DNA from: Vibrio sp. CK2-1
GTDB lineage: Bacteria; Pseudomonadota; Gammaproteobacteria; Enterobacterales; Vibrionaceae
Assembly: GCF_021726515.1 (NCBI RefSeq)
Contig: NZ_JAKKCJ010000001.1
Span: 868,001-932,000 of the forward strand
DNA length: 64,000 nucleotides
Direction: 5' to 3'
The notes below the pieces were generated by a model. The model had not been told where the DNA came from, searched no databases, and saw only the letters and a list, made by a program, of their open reading frames with translations. Shown here in pieces: positions 56,357 to 64,000 of the stretch; within the stretch, counting starts at the first letter, position 1; each line of letters starts with the position of its first letter. Both the position numbers and the translations under genes were made by a program.

Positions 56357-57055
56357 CTAAACCCGTAAATGTCCCTGACCCTTGGCAGACGTTAAAATAA
56401 AGTTCATCACTAAGGCAAGTAGCAAAAGCACCATACCTAGTGCGACTCCTTGAGCAAATGCGCCTTTTTGGCTCTCTAGCGCAATTGCTGTTGGAATATT
56501 GCGGGTCGAATTGAGAATATTTCCCCCAACCATCATAGAACAACCGACTTCGGTGATGATCCGAGAAAAACCCGCCACAACCGCTGCAAATAAAGGAAAA
56601 CGTGTTTCCCACAGCAAGGTCATTAAAATACGTACACGACTAACCCCTAGAGTATAAGAGGTTTCAATTGAGCGTTTATCGCTGTTTTGAAATGCGCCAT
56701 ACATCAATGAGACTAGGATAGGGAAGCTAATCAACATTTGCCCTAAGATCATCGCCTTTTGGGTAAATAGCATTTGCCAATCACCTAATGGGCCTGCGCG
56801 GGATAACGTCATATACAAAAGTAAGCCGATCACAACGGTTGGAACGGCTTGTAATGTATGGACAAAAGAAAGCAGCATCCAGCGTCCGGGAAATTCACAA
56901 TAGGCCAAAATAAACGCGCATAGTAATGCTGGTATTAAAACCAATAGGATGGCACTAAATGAAACCGAAAAAGACACAGACACCACTTTCCATAAGTCGG
57001 CATCAAAGCTGACTAATAGCTGAAGTGCATCAAGTGTCGTTTGCCAGATCTGCAT
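56357..57055 (-). CDS. tupB: Tungstate ABC transporter permease TupB
   Basis: 232 residues and about five to six membrane helices. The EAA-like loop SYTLGVSRVRILMTLLWETR lies in the middle, and the LQAVPTVVIGLLLYM helix fits TupB/ModB-type permeases. It sits 26 bp after tupA. Confidence 0.9.
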   Translation of the reverse strand: MQIWQTTLDALQLLVSFDADLWKVVSVSFSVSFSAILLVLIPALLCAFILAYCEFPGRWMLLSFVHTLQAVPTVVIGLLLYMTLSRAGPLGDWQMLFTQKAMILGQMLISFPILVSLMYGAFQNSDKRSIETSYTLGVSRVRILMTLLWETRFPLFAAVVAGFSRIITEVGCSMMVGGNILNSTRNIPTAIALESQKGAFAQGVALGMVLLLLALVMNFILTSAKGQGHLRV

Positions 57056-57081
57056 TCTTTTCTCTCAATAATTTAACTGGC

Positions 57082-57897
57082 TTATTTACCGTCGTAGCTG
57101 GCAGTAAATAACTTTTGACCTTGTAACTGGTACTCATTGATCAGTTGTTGACCGTGTTTTGAGATTAACCAGTTACTGAAATCACGCGCACCTTTAGTGT
57201 TTAAGCCGTTGTAACGCTCAGGATTCACCAAGATAACTTGATATGGGTTGAATAGCGCTTTATCACCTTCTACCATGATTTCTAGGTCCAGTTTGCTTTC
57301 ATATGCAATCCAAGTACCACGGTCCGTTAACGTGTAACCTTGAAGCTCAGATGCCATGTTCAACGTTGGGCCCATACCTTGACCGACTGAACGGTAAGCA
57401 GAGAAGCTAGGTTGAATGTTATCTTGTTTCCAAATCGCTTTTTCTTTTTTATCAGTACCTGAATCATCACCACGAGAAACAAAAGTGATGTTTTTATCGG
57501 CTATTGTTTTTAATGCTTTAGCGGCTGATTTTTCATCTTTGATGCCCGCAGGATCGTTTTTAGGACCAACGATCACAAAGTCGTTATACATTAAGTGATG
57601 GGGCTCTACGCCAAAACCTTTATTGATGAATTCTGCTTCTGCGCCCGGCGCGTGAGTCATCACCAAATCAACGTCACCATTCTCGCCCATTTTTAAGGCT
57701 TTACCTGTACCCACTGCAATCACATCAATGGTGTAGCCAGTTTCATTTTTAAATTTCGGCAGGAGGTAGTCTAAAAGACCTGAATGGTAGGTACTGGTCG
57801 TCGTCGCAAGGCGAATCGTTTTGACATCTTGTGCATTAGCGGTTGGAACGAGCGTGGCTAAGCAAAGCAGGGCGGTTGCCCAAAAGCGCATTTTCAT
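57082..57897 (-). CDS. tupA: Tungstate-binding periplasmic protein TupA
   Basis: 271 residues. Signal peptide to about residue 22 (PTANA). The oxyanion-binding stretch LATTTSTYHSGLLDYLLP is the TTTS signature of TupA, followed by VGTGKALKMGENGDVDLVMT and FVSRGDDSGTDKKE. TupA prefers tungstate strongly over molybdate in characterised cases. It is 98 bp downstream of fdhD on the same strand. Confidence 0.92.
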   Translation of the reverse strand: MKMRFWATALLCLATLVPTANAQDVKTIRLATTTSTYHSGLLDYLLPKFKNETGYTIDVIAVGTGKALKMGENGDVDLVMTHAPGAEAEFINKGFGVEPHHLMYNDFVIVGPKNDPAGIKDEKSAAKALKTIADKNITFVSRGDDSGTDKKEKAIWKQDNIQPSFSAYRSVGQGMGPTLNMASELQGYTLTDRGTWIAYESKLDLEIMVEGDKALFNPYQVILVNPERYNGLNTKGARDFSNWLISKHGQQLINEYQLQGQKLFTASYDGK

Positions 57898-57995
57898 AGA
57901 AATTCCATCTTATTGTTAATGGTTAGACCAATTTTATCAATGACAGCCTAATCAAAGGCCATTTGTTTGAACCAAAGAAAAGCCAAGTAGATTAA

Positions 57996-58829
57996 TTACC
58001 CTGTCTGCTTTCCTTTGACATCAAATTCAATTTTGTCTGCGCCAGAAAAGACCTGAAAGCGTAACCCTTTGGCGCGAGCAATCGTGGTAATACCAAATTG
58101 TTTAGCAAGGTCGAGCCCCATTTGAGTCACACCAGAGCGAGACAACAATGTAGGGATGCCCATTTGCGCGACTTTGATCACCATTTCAGAGGTTAAGCGA
58201 CCTGTGGTGTAGAAGATCTTATCGTCACCCGTTTCTTGCTTTAACCACATTTCCCCAGCCAACGTATCCACCGCATTATGGCGGCCAACATCTTCCACAA
58301 AGGATAAGATTTCGCTGCCACGACATACCGCGCAACCATGAACAGCTCCGGCTTTTTTGTAGGTTTCATTAAAGTGGGTTAAGGCTTCAAGTGTGGCGTA
58401 AATATTGGATTGTTTAAGGGCGACTTGTGGGACTTGATAGTTTTCTAGTTGCGCCATTACGTTGCCATACATAGTGCCTTGACCACAGCCCGACGTAACG
58501 GTTTTTTTCTCTAATGCTTTATCTAAATGGTCGGTATTTTCATTGGTGACAATCGCAGCGCTTTGTGTTTCCCAATCGATGATCACAGATTGAATTGCTT
58601 TTGGATCGTTTAAAAACCCTTGATTCTTCAAGTAACCAAGTACCAATGATTCAGGACGAGATCCTAAAGTCATTAAAGTAACGATTTCTTTCCAATTTAA
58701 TAAAACCGTAAGAGGTCGCTCACAAGCAATTTCTTTGGTTAACTTTTCACCATATTCATCAAAAACTTCTACAATTTCAGTTTGAACTGGCGTTGTTCCA
58801 CTTTTGATTATGCTTGGATAGTCGGACAC
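57996..58829 (-). CDS. fdhD: Formate dehydrogenase accessory sulfurtransferase FdhD
   Basis: 277 residues from a GTG start with a strong AAGGAG site. The CxxC loop GAVHGCAVCRG holds the catalytic cysteines, and VEDVGRHNAVDTLAGE and FYTTGRLTSEMV are family blocks. FdhD moves sulfur from IscS to the bis-MGD cofactor of formate dehydrogenase. It opens the leftward cofactor arm, divergent from the structural fdh arm. Confidence 0.94.
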   Translation of the reverse strand: MSDYPSIIKSGTTPVQTEIVEVFDEYGEKLTKEIACERPLTVLLNWKEIVTLMTLGSRPESLVLGYLKNQGFLNDPKAIQSVIIDWETQSAAIVTNENTDHLDKALEKKTVTSGCGQGTMYGNVMAQLENYQVPQVALKQSNIYATLEALTHFNETYKKAGAVHGCAVCRGSEILSFVEDVGRHNAVDTLAGEMWLKQETGDDKIFYTTGRLTSEMVIKVAQMGIPTLLSRSGVTQMGLDLAKQFGITTIARAKGLRFQVFSGADKIEFDVKGKQTG

Positions 58830-58909
58830 GAGTGCTCCTTAGGAGTATCAGTATAGGCAGAGAAATAACGTATTAAATCAATAGTAAACTAACTAATTTA
58901 ATGTACGAC

Positions 58910-58925
58910 TACCTCTAAATGGGTG
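58910..58925. promoter_or_regulatory. NarP/NarL-type 7-2-7 heptamer site
   Basis: TACCTCT-AA-ATGGGTG matches the TACYYMT-N2-AKRRGTA palindrome at 13 of 14 positions. It lies in the fdhD/DUF3305 divergent promoter. Vibrios use the NarP-NarQ pair, whose sites have this 7-2-7 form. Confidence 0.5.
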
Positions 58926-58950
58926 AATTACCCTATTATCTGTAGGTTTA

Positions 58951-58964
58951 ATGATTCATGTCAA
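58951..58964. promoter_or_regulatory. FNR-like site
   Basis: ATGAT-N4-GTCAA matches TTGAT-N4-ATCAA at 8 of 10 positions. It is 54-67 bp before the DUF3305 start and fits anaerobic control of a formate dehydrogenase cluster. Confidence 0.4.
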
Positions 58965-59017
58965 ATATTGTTCCATTATCGTAGATCAAAATTCGAACAT
59001 ACGGAAAAAGGATTCAC

Positions 59018-59464
59018 ATGTTGATGAAAAAAAATGCGCAAAGCTGGCCAGTCTTATGTTTGTTAGAAAAACAAATTAAACAAGTCGGTCGATGGGAAAC
59101 GGAATCCTGGCAATGGATAGGGCTAGAATTGACACCAGACTTAACTATTCCAAATCCGTATCTCCAATTATTAGAATTATATAAAGACGAACGAACTGAC
59201 TATCGATTCAACCTAAGCTCTAAACAACCTAAATTATTTCTTGCTCTTGAGTTCTTAGATACCAATTCTGCGCCTAAAATCTCACACCTGACCGCTTCAC
59301 AAGCGGCTATTGCTTGCTACATGGATACGGATTATTTGGTGTTATCCATTGATATGCCATTAGCGATTCAAGCCTGGATGGAAGCCTTTATTGGAAGGCA
59401 CGGCGAGTTATTAGAAGTTCGTAAGAAAAAGCGTCAAGGCGCGGGGCGTTCAAATGGCAACTAA
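59018..59464 (+). CDS. DUF3305 domain protein (formate dehydrogenase cluster)
   Basis: 148 residues, soluble, with SWPVLCLLEKQIKQVGRWE near the start and a Lys/Arg-rich end. I recognise it as DUF3305, found as a neighbour of DUF3306 in formate dehydrogenase clusters. Function unknown; an assembly role is inferred from context. AAGGA precedes the ATG. It overlaps the next gene by 11 nt. Confidence 0.8.
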   Translation: MLMKKNAQSWPVLCLLEKQIKQVGRWETESWQWIGLELTPDLTIPNPYLQLLELYKDERTDYRFNLSSKQPKLFLALEFLDTNSAPKISHLTASQAAIACYMDTDYLVLSIDMPLAIQAWMEAFIGRHGELLEVRKKKRQGAGRSNGN

Positions 59465-60038
59465 TCGATTTCAACGTTGGTTAAGTAAAAAGAATGAAAG
59501 CTTGGAGGAAAGCCAAGAACTAGACACGCCACGCACAGCACAGTCAGAGGATGCTCTAGATTCAACCGATGCTCATTCGAATACTGAAACCATTCTCGAG
59601 TCTGAATCGGAGTCGAACTCTACTCATCAGCAGCCGAACGAGCTGGCTTCTCAACATGCTGAGAGTGAAGAACAAGCCACTCAAGAGTTACCACTGACAA
59701 CTATCGCCCATGTCTTTGCTGATGGTTTTTCAAAGCAGGAAAAACAGCAGCAACTTCGCGCGTTATTTCATTCTGATGAGTTTTCCGGCATCGATCCGCT
59801 TGATAGCTACAACATGGATTACACCAAAGTAAAAAGCCTACCTAAAGATGTCGCGGATACTTTGCGCAGTTGGCACAAGCGTGTCGAGGAAGTGTTCGAT
59901 GAGGATGAAGATCTAGAAATCACTCACGTTGAAGCTGAAAAATCAGAATTGGCACAAGATGATCAAGCGTCTTCTGAAATGGAAGAAAGCGAGCTAACTA
60001 AAGTGGCGATGGATGAGGGTAATCAAAAGTCAGGATGA
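59454..60038 (+). CDS. DUF3306 domain protein (formate dehydrogenase cluster)
   Basis: 194 residues. The start MATNRFQRWLSKK and the block DEFSGIDPLDSYNMDYTKVK are typical of DUF3306. Between them is a low-complexity Ser/Glu/Thr stretch (about 18-75) and the end is also acidic. It has no membrane segment. It is translationally coupled to DUF3305. Function unknown. Confidence 0.82.
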   Translation: MATNRFQRWLSKKNESLEESQELDTPRTAQSEDALDSTDAHSNTETILESESESNSTHQQPNELASQHAESEEQATQELPLTTIAHVFADGFSKQEKQQQLRALFHSDEFSGIDPLDSYNMDYTKVKSLPKDVADTLRSWHKRVEEVFDEDEDLEITHVEAEKSELAQDDQASSEMEESELTKVAMDEGNQKSG

Positions 60039-60296
60039 TAGTGACTTGTAATGTCCATATTTAGACTAAGCTTTTATTTGGTCAATATTTGAGCCGGCTT
60101 ATTAATATCGATTCTCATTCCAGTCACTAAAAGGGGCTCGAATTCAAAAATTTAGCGTTTTCATCACATTATAACTTAACCATAACTTTAAAAAGGTTAT
60201 TATCAGTAGCACTAGTGCTCGATGATTAAATCGATTTTGAATTATCACGACTGGAATACTACAAAAAATTAGAACTTCAATATAAGAAGAAGAGCA
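60039..60296. promoter_or_regulatory. Promoter region of the polyferredoxin-like gene
   Basis: 258 bp with no ORF. It contains a perfect 12-bp palindrome AGCACTAGTGCT (60208-60219) and an imperfect ATAAC/GTTAT dyad just left of it. These could be operator or leader structures for the fdh assembly genes. Confidence 0.4.
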
Positions 60297-61991
60297 ATGT
60301 TAACATCATTTCTAGAGCAACAATCGAGCGCTAACGGTAAAGCACGTTCATTCGCGTTGTTAAATACGGTCGAGCTAAAAAACTTGATCCCACCAACCGT
60401 GAGCTACGAGTCTCGTGGCAATCTACTTATTGTTGGAACACTGCAAGAAGTGGAGGCGGTATTTGGTCATTTTGATGCGATGAATTCGGTGACGGCGTTA
60501 ATTGTTGGCGCTGAAACTCAAACCTCAACGGTCATTCCTTCTACTCAGTGTTTCTATTCTCAACAAGTGACGATTTCTGGTTTTCTTGGTCACTTTGAAG
60601 TTCGTATTACTCGCTCTGGTATTTCACATAATTTAGCGCGAGCGGTGACTGGTGAAGATCATTTCGATGTGGTTTTAGATCTCACCACTGATGGCATGAT
60701 GACCGAAGAAGTGCCAGTTCCGGGTTACTACCCAAGTGGTCGTGGTTACCCAACACTTGATGAATCATTAGAAGCCATTCCAGATCTTATCGGCACCTTT
60801 GATAAGCCGAAATTCTTCCGTTTGAATACTGAATTATGCGCCCACAGTTCACGTGGTGTGAAAGGTTGTACTCGTTGTATTGATGCTTGTCCGGCTGGAG
60901 CTTTAACCAGTCAGGGTAGTGAACAAACCGGCCATAAAATCGAAATTAATCCATACCTTTGCCAAGGCGTTGGTACTTGTGCGACTTCTTGCCCGACTGA
61001 AGCCATCAGTTACGCACTGCCGGAGCCAACAGAGACTCAAACCTTTATTGAACGTGTGCTTGCCAAGTACTTTGCAGAAGGTGGCGAAACGCCAATCGTA
61101 ATGTTTTGTAGTGAACGTCATGAAAAATACAACCTCATGATGCTAGGCATGCTACCTGACAACGTCATCCCTATTACTTTAGATGAGTTGCCCAGTGTCG
61201 GAATTGATACCTGGTTTAGTGCGCTGGTTCACGGTGCCTGTCAGGTGATGTTTGCGGCGAGTAGACATATGCCCGCGACCATTATTCGTGTATTAGAAAC
61301 CGAGGTTGAAACTGCGCAAACCTTACTGGCTCAACTAGGGTTAGAAAAGCAACGTATCGATATTCTTTACATGGAAGATCTACGCCACAGCGAACCGACA
61401 TTAATTCAGCAACCGCTGGCAATTACCACAAGCAATATTCAGTCAGGCATGAAGCGTGATCGTTTGTTCAATGCTTTAGATTTACTGGCCGAACACTACA
61501 CGCCAGATGCCAAGTTAGTGACTAATAATATTGCGCCAGTACCGAGTGGTGCGCCTTTTGGTAGCGTGAATTGTGATTCTGATAACTGCACTTTATGCAT
61601 GAGTTGTGTGTCGGTTTGCCCAACGCGCGCTTTACATGCCAAAGGTGATAGTCCGGCGTTGTTATTTACCGAACAAGACTGTGTTCAATGTGGTTTATGT
61701 GAAAGCGCCTGCCCAGAAAAAGTGATTAGCCTAGAGCCTAGGTTTAACTGGGATAAGCAGCAGCGCACACAAGATACTACGCTGCATCAAGAGCCAGCGG
61801 CGCATTGTTTAAGTTGTGGTAAGCCATTTGCACCCGCTTCAATGATAGAAATGCTGCAAGATAAGTTACGCGGTCACTCTCATTTTGCCAGTGAAGAAAA
61901 ACTACGCCGTATTGCGATGTGTGAAGATTGTCGTGTGCGTGATTTGTTCTCAGACCTTACCGCTAACCCTGCAAAACAATTGGATATTTAA
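60297..61991 (+). CDS. Four-cluster 4Fe-4S (polyferredoxin-like) protein of the formate dehydrogenase cluster
   Basis: 564 residues. Four CxxCxxC-type motifs occur in two pairs: GCTRCIDACPAGAL and GTCATSCPTEAIS (about 190-240), then CTLCMSCVSVCPTRAL and CVQCGLCESACPEKVIS (about 435-480). A Zn-ribbon-like CLSCGKPF with CEDCRVRDL closes the protein. The middle (about 260-370) is of the kind seen in HdrA/FrhD-like electron-transfer proteins. It probably carries electrons to or from the formate dehydrogenase. It is followed after 2 bp by the TorD-like gene. Confidence 0.85.
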   Translation: MLTSFLEQQSSANGKARSFALLNTVELKNLIPPTVSYESRGNLLIVGTLQEVEAVFGHFDAMNSVTALIVGAETQTSTVIPSTQCFYSQQVTISGFLGHFEVRITRSGISHNLARAVTGEDHFDVVLDLTTDGMMTEEVPVPGYYPSGRGYPTLDESLEAIPDLIGTFDKPKFFRLNTELCAHSSRGVKGCTRCIDACPAGALTSQGSEQTGHKIEINPYLCQGVGTCATSCPTEAISYALPEPTETQTFIERVLAKYFAEGGETPIVMFCSERHEKYNLMMLGMLPDNVIPITLDELPSVGIDTWFSALVHGACQVMFAASRHMPATIIRVLETEVETAQTLLAQLGLEKQRIDILYMEDLRHSEPTLIQQPLAITTSNIQSGMKRDRLFNALDLLAEHYTPDAKLVTNNIAPVPSGAPFGSVNCDSDNCTLCMSCVSVCPTRALHAKGDSPALLFTEQDCVQCGLCESACPEKVISLEPRFNWDKQQRTQDTTLHQEPAAHCLSCGKPFAPASMIEMLQDKLRGHSHFASEEKLRRIAMCEDCRVRDLFSDLTANPAKQLDI

Positions 61992-61993
61992 CT

Positions 61994-62650
61994 ATGTCAC
62001 AGTCGAATGAAAATATTGCTGAGCAAGACCTTATTGATGAACAAGCAGGTGACCAACAAGATCAGGTGACGGCGGAAATTTATGGTTTATTGGCGTGCTT
62101 ATTCCGTGAAGTGTCATCATCAGAAGTTCTGCAATGGTTAAGTGAATTAGATGTTGAACCTTGTGAACAGCACGCAATGACTAACGCCTGGTTTAAGTTA
62201 AAAGAAACCGCCATGGCAACGACAACAGAACAGGTTGCCGATGAGTACCAAGACTTATTTATTGGTATTGGCTGCGGTGAAGTAGTGCCATTTAGTTCAT
62301 GGCACATAGCGGGCACCTTGATGGAAAAACCATTGGTTGCGATTCGCCAAGATCTCAAACGTTTTGGCTTTGAAAGACAAGAAGATATTCGCGAGCCAGA
62401 AGACAGTATTTCGGCGCTGTTAGAAGTGATGTCTATGTTGCAATTTGAAGAATTCGATTCTCAGCAACAGTTTTTTAATGCTCATATTCGCCCGTGGTTT
62501 ATCTCATTTTGTAATGAAATTGAGAAGGCTGAATCGGCTCAGTTTTATTTACCGGTTTCACGGGTACTGCGCCACTTTGGCTTAATCGAGCAGGCTCGAT
62601 ATACCGAAAAAACATCGTCAGGCGAAATAGAAATAACTCGTCTGCAATAA
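61994..62650 (+). CDS. TorD/DmsD-family molybdoenzyme chaperone
   Basis: 218 residues, all-helical. EYQDLFIGIGCGEVVPFSSW is the TorD-family core (usual EY..LF.G...P..P..S). These cytoplasmic chaperones bind Tat signal peptides of molybdoenzymes and hold them for cofactor loading. Here the client is probably the formate dehydrogenase alpha subunit downstream. Confidence 0.88.
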   Translation: MSQSNENIAEQDLIDEQAGDQQDQVTAEIYGLLACLFREVSSSEVLQWLSELDVEPCEQHAMTNAWFKLKETAMATTTEQVADEYQDLFIGIGCGEVVPFSSWHIAGTLMEKPLVAIRQDLKRFGFERQEDIREPEDSISALLEVMSMLQFEEFDSQQQFFNAHIRPWFISFCNEIEKAESAQFYLPVSRVLRHFGLIEQARYTEKTSSGEIEITRLQ

Positions 62651-62858
62651 GAATAAGTTTTCTTTAAGTATTTCTATATTTGAAGAATAGGCATTTAAGG
62701 GGAATACCTTTGATAGCCTTCAGGTTCAACCATGGACCTTAATTGCCTTTGAAAGCAATTTAAATCTGCGTCATAAGCGGTTCGGTGAATCTATCTATCA
62801 AATCGCTTATTTAACAATGGTTTCCGATAACCGGATACACGGTTACAAGGAGCAATGT

Positions 62859-63077
62859 ATGAAAACGACAACATCTCTAAATAAAGAGAGCGTCAACGAA
62901 AGTCGACGAGATTTACTCAAGGGAATCACTACTGCCGCGGTTGTAGGTGGTGTAGTGGCAGCCGGTATTTCAACGCAAGTATCAGCTGCAGAAAAGCCTC
63001 AAAATAATGAGCAGCCAAAATTAAAAAAGGGCTATCACGAAACGCAACACATTCGTGATTATTTCGATTCTCTATAG
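62859..63077 (+). CDS. Small Tat-signal protein of the formate dehydrogenase region
   Basis: 72 residues from the ATG at 62859 with AAGGAG; the ORF extends 14 codons further upstream but starts poorly. [18 protein letters not shown] is a twin-arginine signal with RRDLLK, followed by a short Lys-rich and acidic tail. It lies 11 bp before the formate dehydrogenase alpha gene. Small proteins of this kind are annotated next to vibrio fdh genes without known function. A 6-bp hairpin TAACCG/CGGTTA precedes its ribosome site. Confidence 0.78.
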   Translation: MKTTTSLNKESVNESRRDLLKGITTAAVVGGVVAAGISTQVSAAEKPQNNEQPKLKKGYHETQHIRDYFDSL

Positions 63078-63088
63078 GAGTAGCGATA

Positions 63089-64000
63089 ATGAAACTGACA
63101 AAGCGCTCTGATAGCGTCTCGAAAAGCGAGAACCAACTCGGTTTAAGCCGTCGTAATTTCATGAAAAACACCGGTATCGCTGCCGGTGGTGCGGTTGTGG
63201 GCGCCTCTATGTTTGCCCCAAGCATTATGAAAAAAGCCGAAGCTCAAGAAGTGGACCGCTCAGCGCCAACCGAAGTGAAAAGAACCATTTGTTCTCACTG
63301 TTCGGTAGGTTGTGGCATTTATGCAGAAGTGCAAAATGGCGTTTGGACAGGTCAAGAGCCTGCTTTCGATCACCCATTTAATGCCGGTGGTCACTGTGCT
63401 AAAGGCGCAGCCTTACGTGAACATGGTCATGGCGAACGTCGCTTAAAATATCCAATGAAGTTAGAAGGCGGCAAGTGGAAACGAATTTCATGGGATACCG
63501 CGATCGAAGAAATCGGTAACCAAGCATTAAAAATTCGTCAAGAATCTGGCCCTGATTCGGTGTATTTCTTAGGTTCCGCTAAGCATAACAACGAACAAGC
63601 TTATACCTTCCGTAAAATGGCCTCTATGTGGGGCACCAATAACGTTGATCACCAAGCGCGTATTTGTCACTCGACCACAGTAGCCGGTGTTGCTAACACT
63701 TGGGGCTACGGCGCAATGACCAACTCATTTAACGACATGCATAACTGTAAGTCGATTCTATTTATTGGTTCAAACCCTGCGGAAGCGCACCCGGTTGCGA
63801 TGCAGCACATTCTTATCGCCAAAGAGCGTGGTTGTAAGATCGTCGTTGCGGATCCTCGTAAAACCCGCACCGTAGCAAAAGCCGATCAACACGTTCCTTT
63901 ACGTCCTGGTACTGACGTTGCCTTTATTTGGGGTATGTTGTGGCATGTCTTTAATAACGGTTGGGAAGACAAAGAGTTTATCCATCAACGCGTATTCGGC
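63089..64000 (+). CDS. Formate dehydrogenase alpha subunit, Cys type (3' truncated by window edge)
   Basis: 304 codons are visible, open to the window end. A Tat signal (SRRNFMK at 20-26) is followed by the 4Fe-4S motif with Cys68, Cys71, Cys75 and Cys103 and the bis-MGD fold. The residue aligned with the selenocysteine of FdnG is Cys193 ([10 protein letters not shown]; codon TGT). The family oxidises formate to CO2 in the periplasm with Mo- or W-bis-MGD. Not E. coli FdnG or FdoG by this position. Beta and gamma subunits should lie beyond the window. Confidence 0.93.
   Translation, partial: MKLTKRSDSVSKSENQLGLSRRNFMKNTGIAAGGAVVGASMFAPSIMKKAEAQEVDRSAPTEVKRTICSHCSVGCGIYAEVQNGVWTGQEPAFDHPFNAGGHCAKGAALREHGHGERRLKYPMKLEGGKWKRISWDTAIEEIGNQALKIRQESGPDSVYFLGSAKHNNEQAYTFRKMASMWGTNNVDHQARICHSTTVAGVANTWGYGAMTNSFNDMHNCKSILFIGSNPAEAHPVAMQHILIAKERGCKIVVADPRKTRTVAKADQHVPLRPGTDVAFIWGMLWHVFNNGWEDKEFIHQRVFG

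Noticed and set aside
63659..63676. Selenocysteine codon in formate dehydrogenase
   Set aside because: The position aligned with Sec is encoded by TGT (Cys193) and no in-frame TGA occurs in the visible part.

Overview
The window reads as an ordinary stretch of a gammaproteobacterial chromosome, most probably Vibrio or a close Vibrionaceae relative. Supporting signs are the moderately AT-rich composition, an OmpU-like porin, a secreted GH19 chitinase, a Vibrio-type integron attC repeat, aap, dad, tup and fdh loci of the kind found in marine vibrios, and clean bacterial operon structure. No integrase, transposase, phage or plasmid gene was found.

Layout. 1-6.0 kb: the 3' end of an MscS-type channel gene, then a leftward three-gene unit (DUF2760 membrane protein, 609-aa Hsp70, 936-aa Hsp70). 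6.3-16.5 kb: mostly housekeeping genes, namely an exonuclease, the cystine carrier TcyP behind a CRP site, a LysE exporter, an overlapping GNAT / NUDIX-PAP2 / queC unit, DUF2750, rlmI, acylphosphatase, tusE, a Bax inhibitor-1 protein and one unknown gene. 16.8-22.9 kb: GH19 chitinase and the aapJQMP amino-acid ABC transporter. 23.3-27.3 kb: siroheme enzyme, astE and btuCD. 27.3-30.6 kb: an AT-rich accessory segment with two genes, each followed by an integron-type attC site and without an integrase, and then a candidate sigma-54-dependent small RNA. 30.6-50.8 kb: core and near-core genes including a MazG-like protein, a divergent MFS/LysR pair, dadAX, an SMR pump, blc, dbpA, a TetR/GST pair, zntB, a TPP riboswitch with thiD, two transporters and a second-type purA beside a LysR gene. 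51.4-52.9 kb: porin and two tRNA-Val(GAC) genes. 53.1-64 kb: a molybdenum/tungsten cofactor and formate dehydrogenase region.

How the genes work together. The last 11 kb form one physiological module. TupABC imports tungstate or molybdate, MobA and the MobB-MoeA fusion build the bis-MGD cofactor, and FdhD sulfurates it. The divergent DUF3305, DUF3306, polyferredoxin, TorD chaperone and Tat-peptide genes lead into a Cys-type periplasmic formate dehydrogenase alpha subunit that runs off the window. NarP-like and FNR-like sites lie in the divergent promoter between the two arms.

The most interesting places are the two-cassette attC array carrying a PD-(D/E)XK/TPR protein, the GG-N10-GC promoter plus terminator that predicts an RNA of about 100 nt, the Hsp70-Hsp70-DUF2760 operon, a NUDIX enzyme fused to a PAP2-like membrane domain without its catalytic histidines, a siroheme synthase with a decayed methyltransferase domain, and a 12-of-13-pair hairpin that buries the astE ribosome binding site. 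All functional calls come from reading the sequence and remembered family features. No searches were run.
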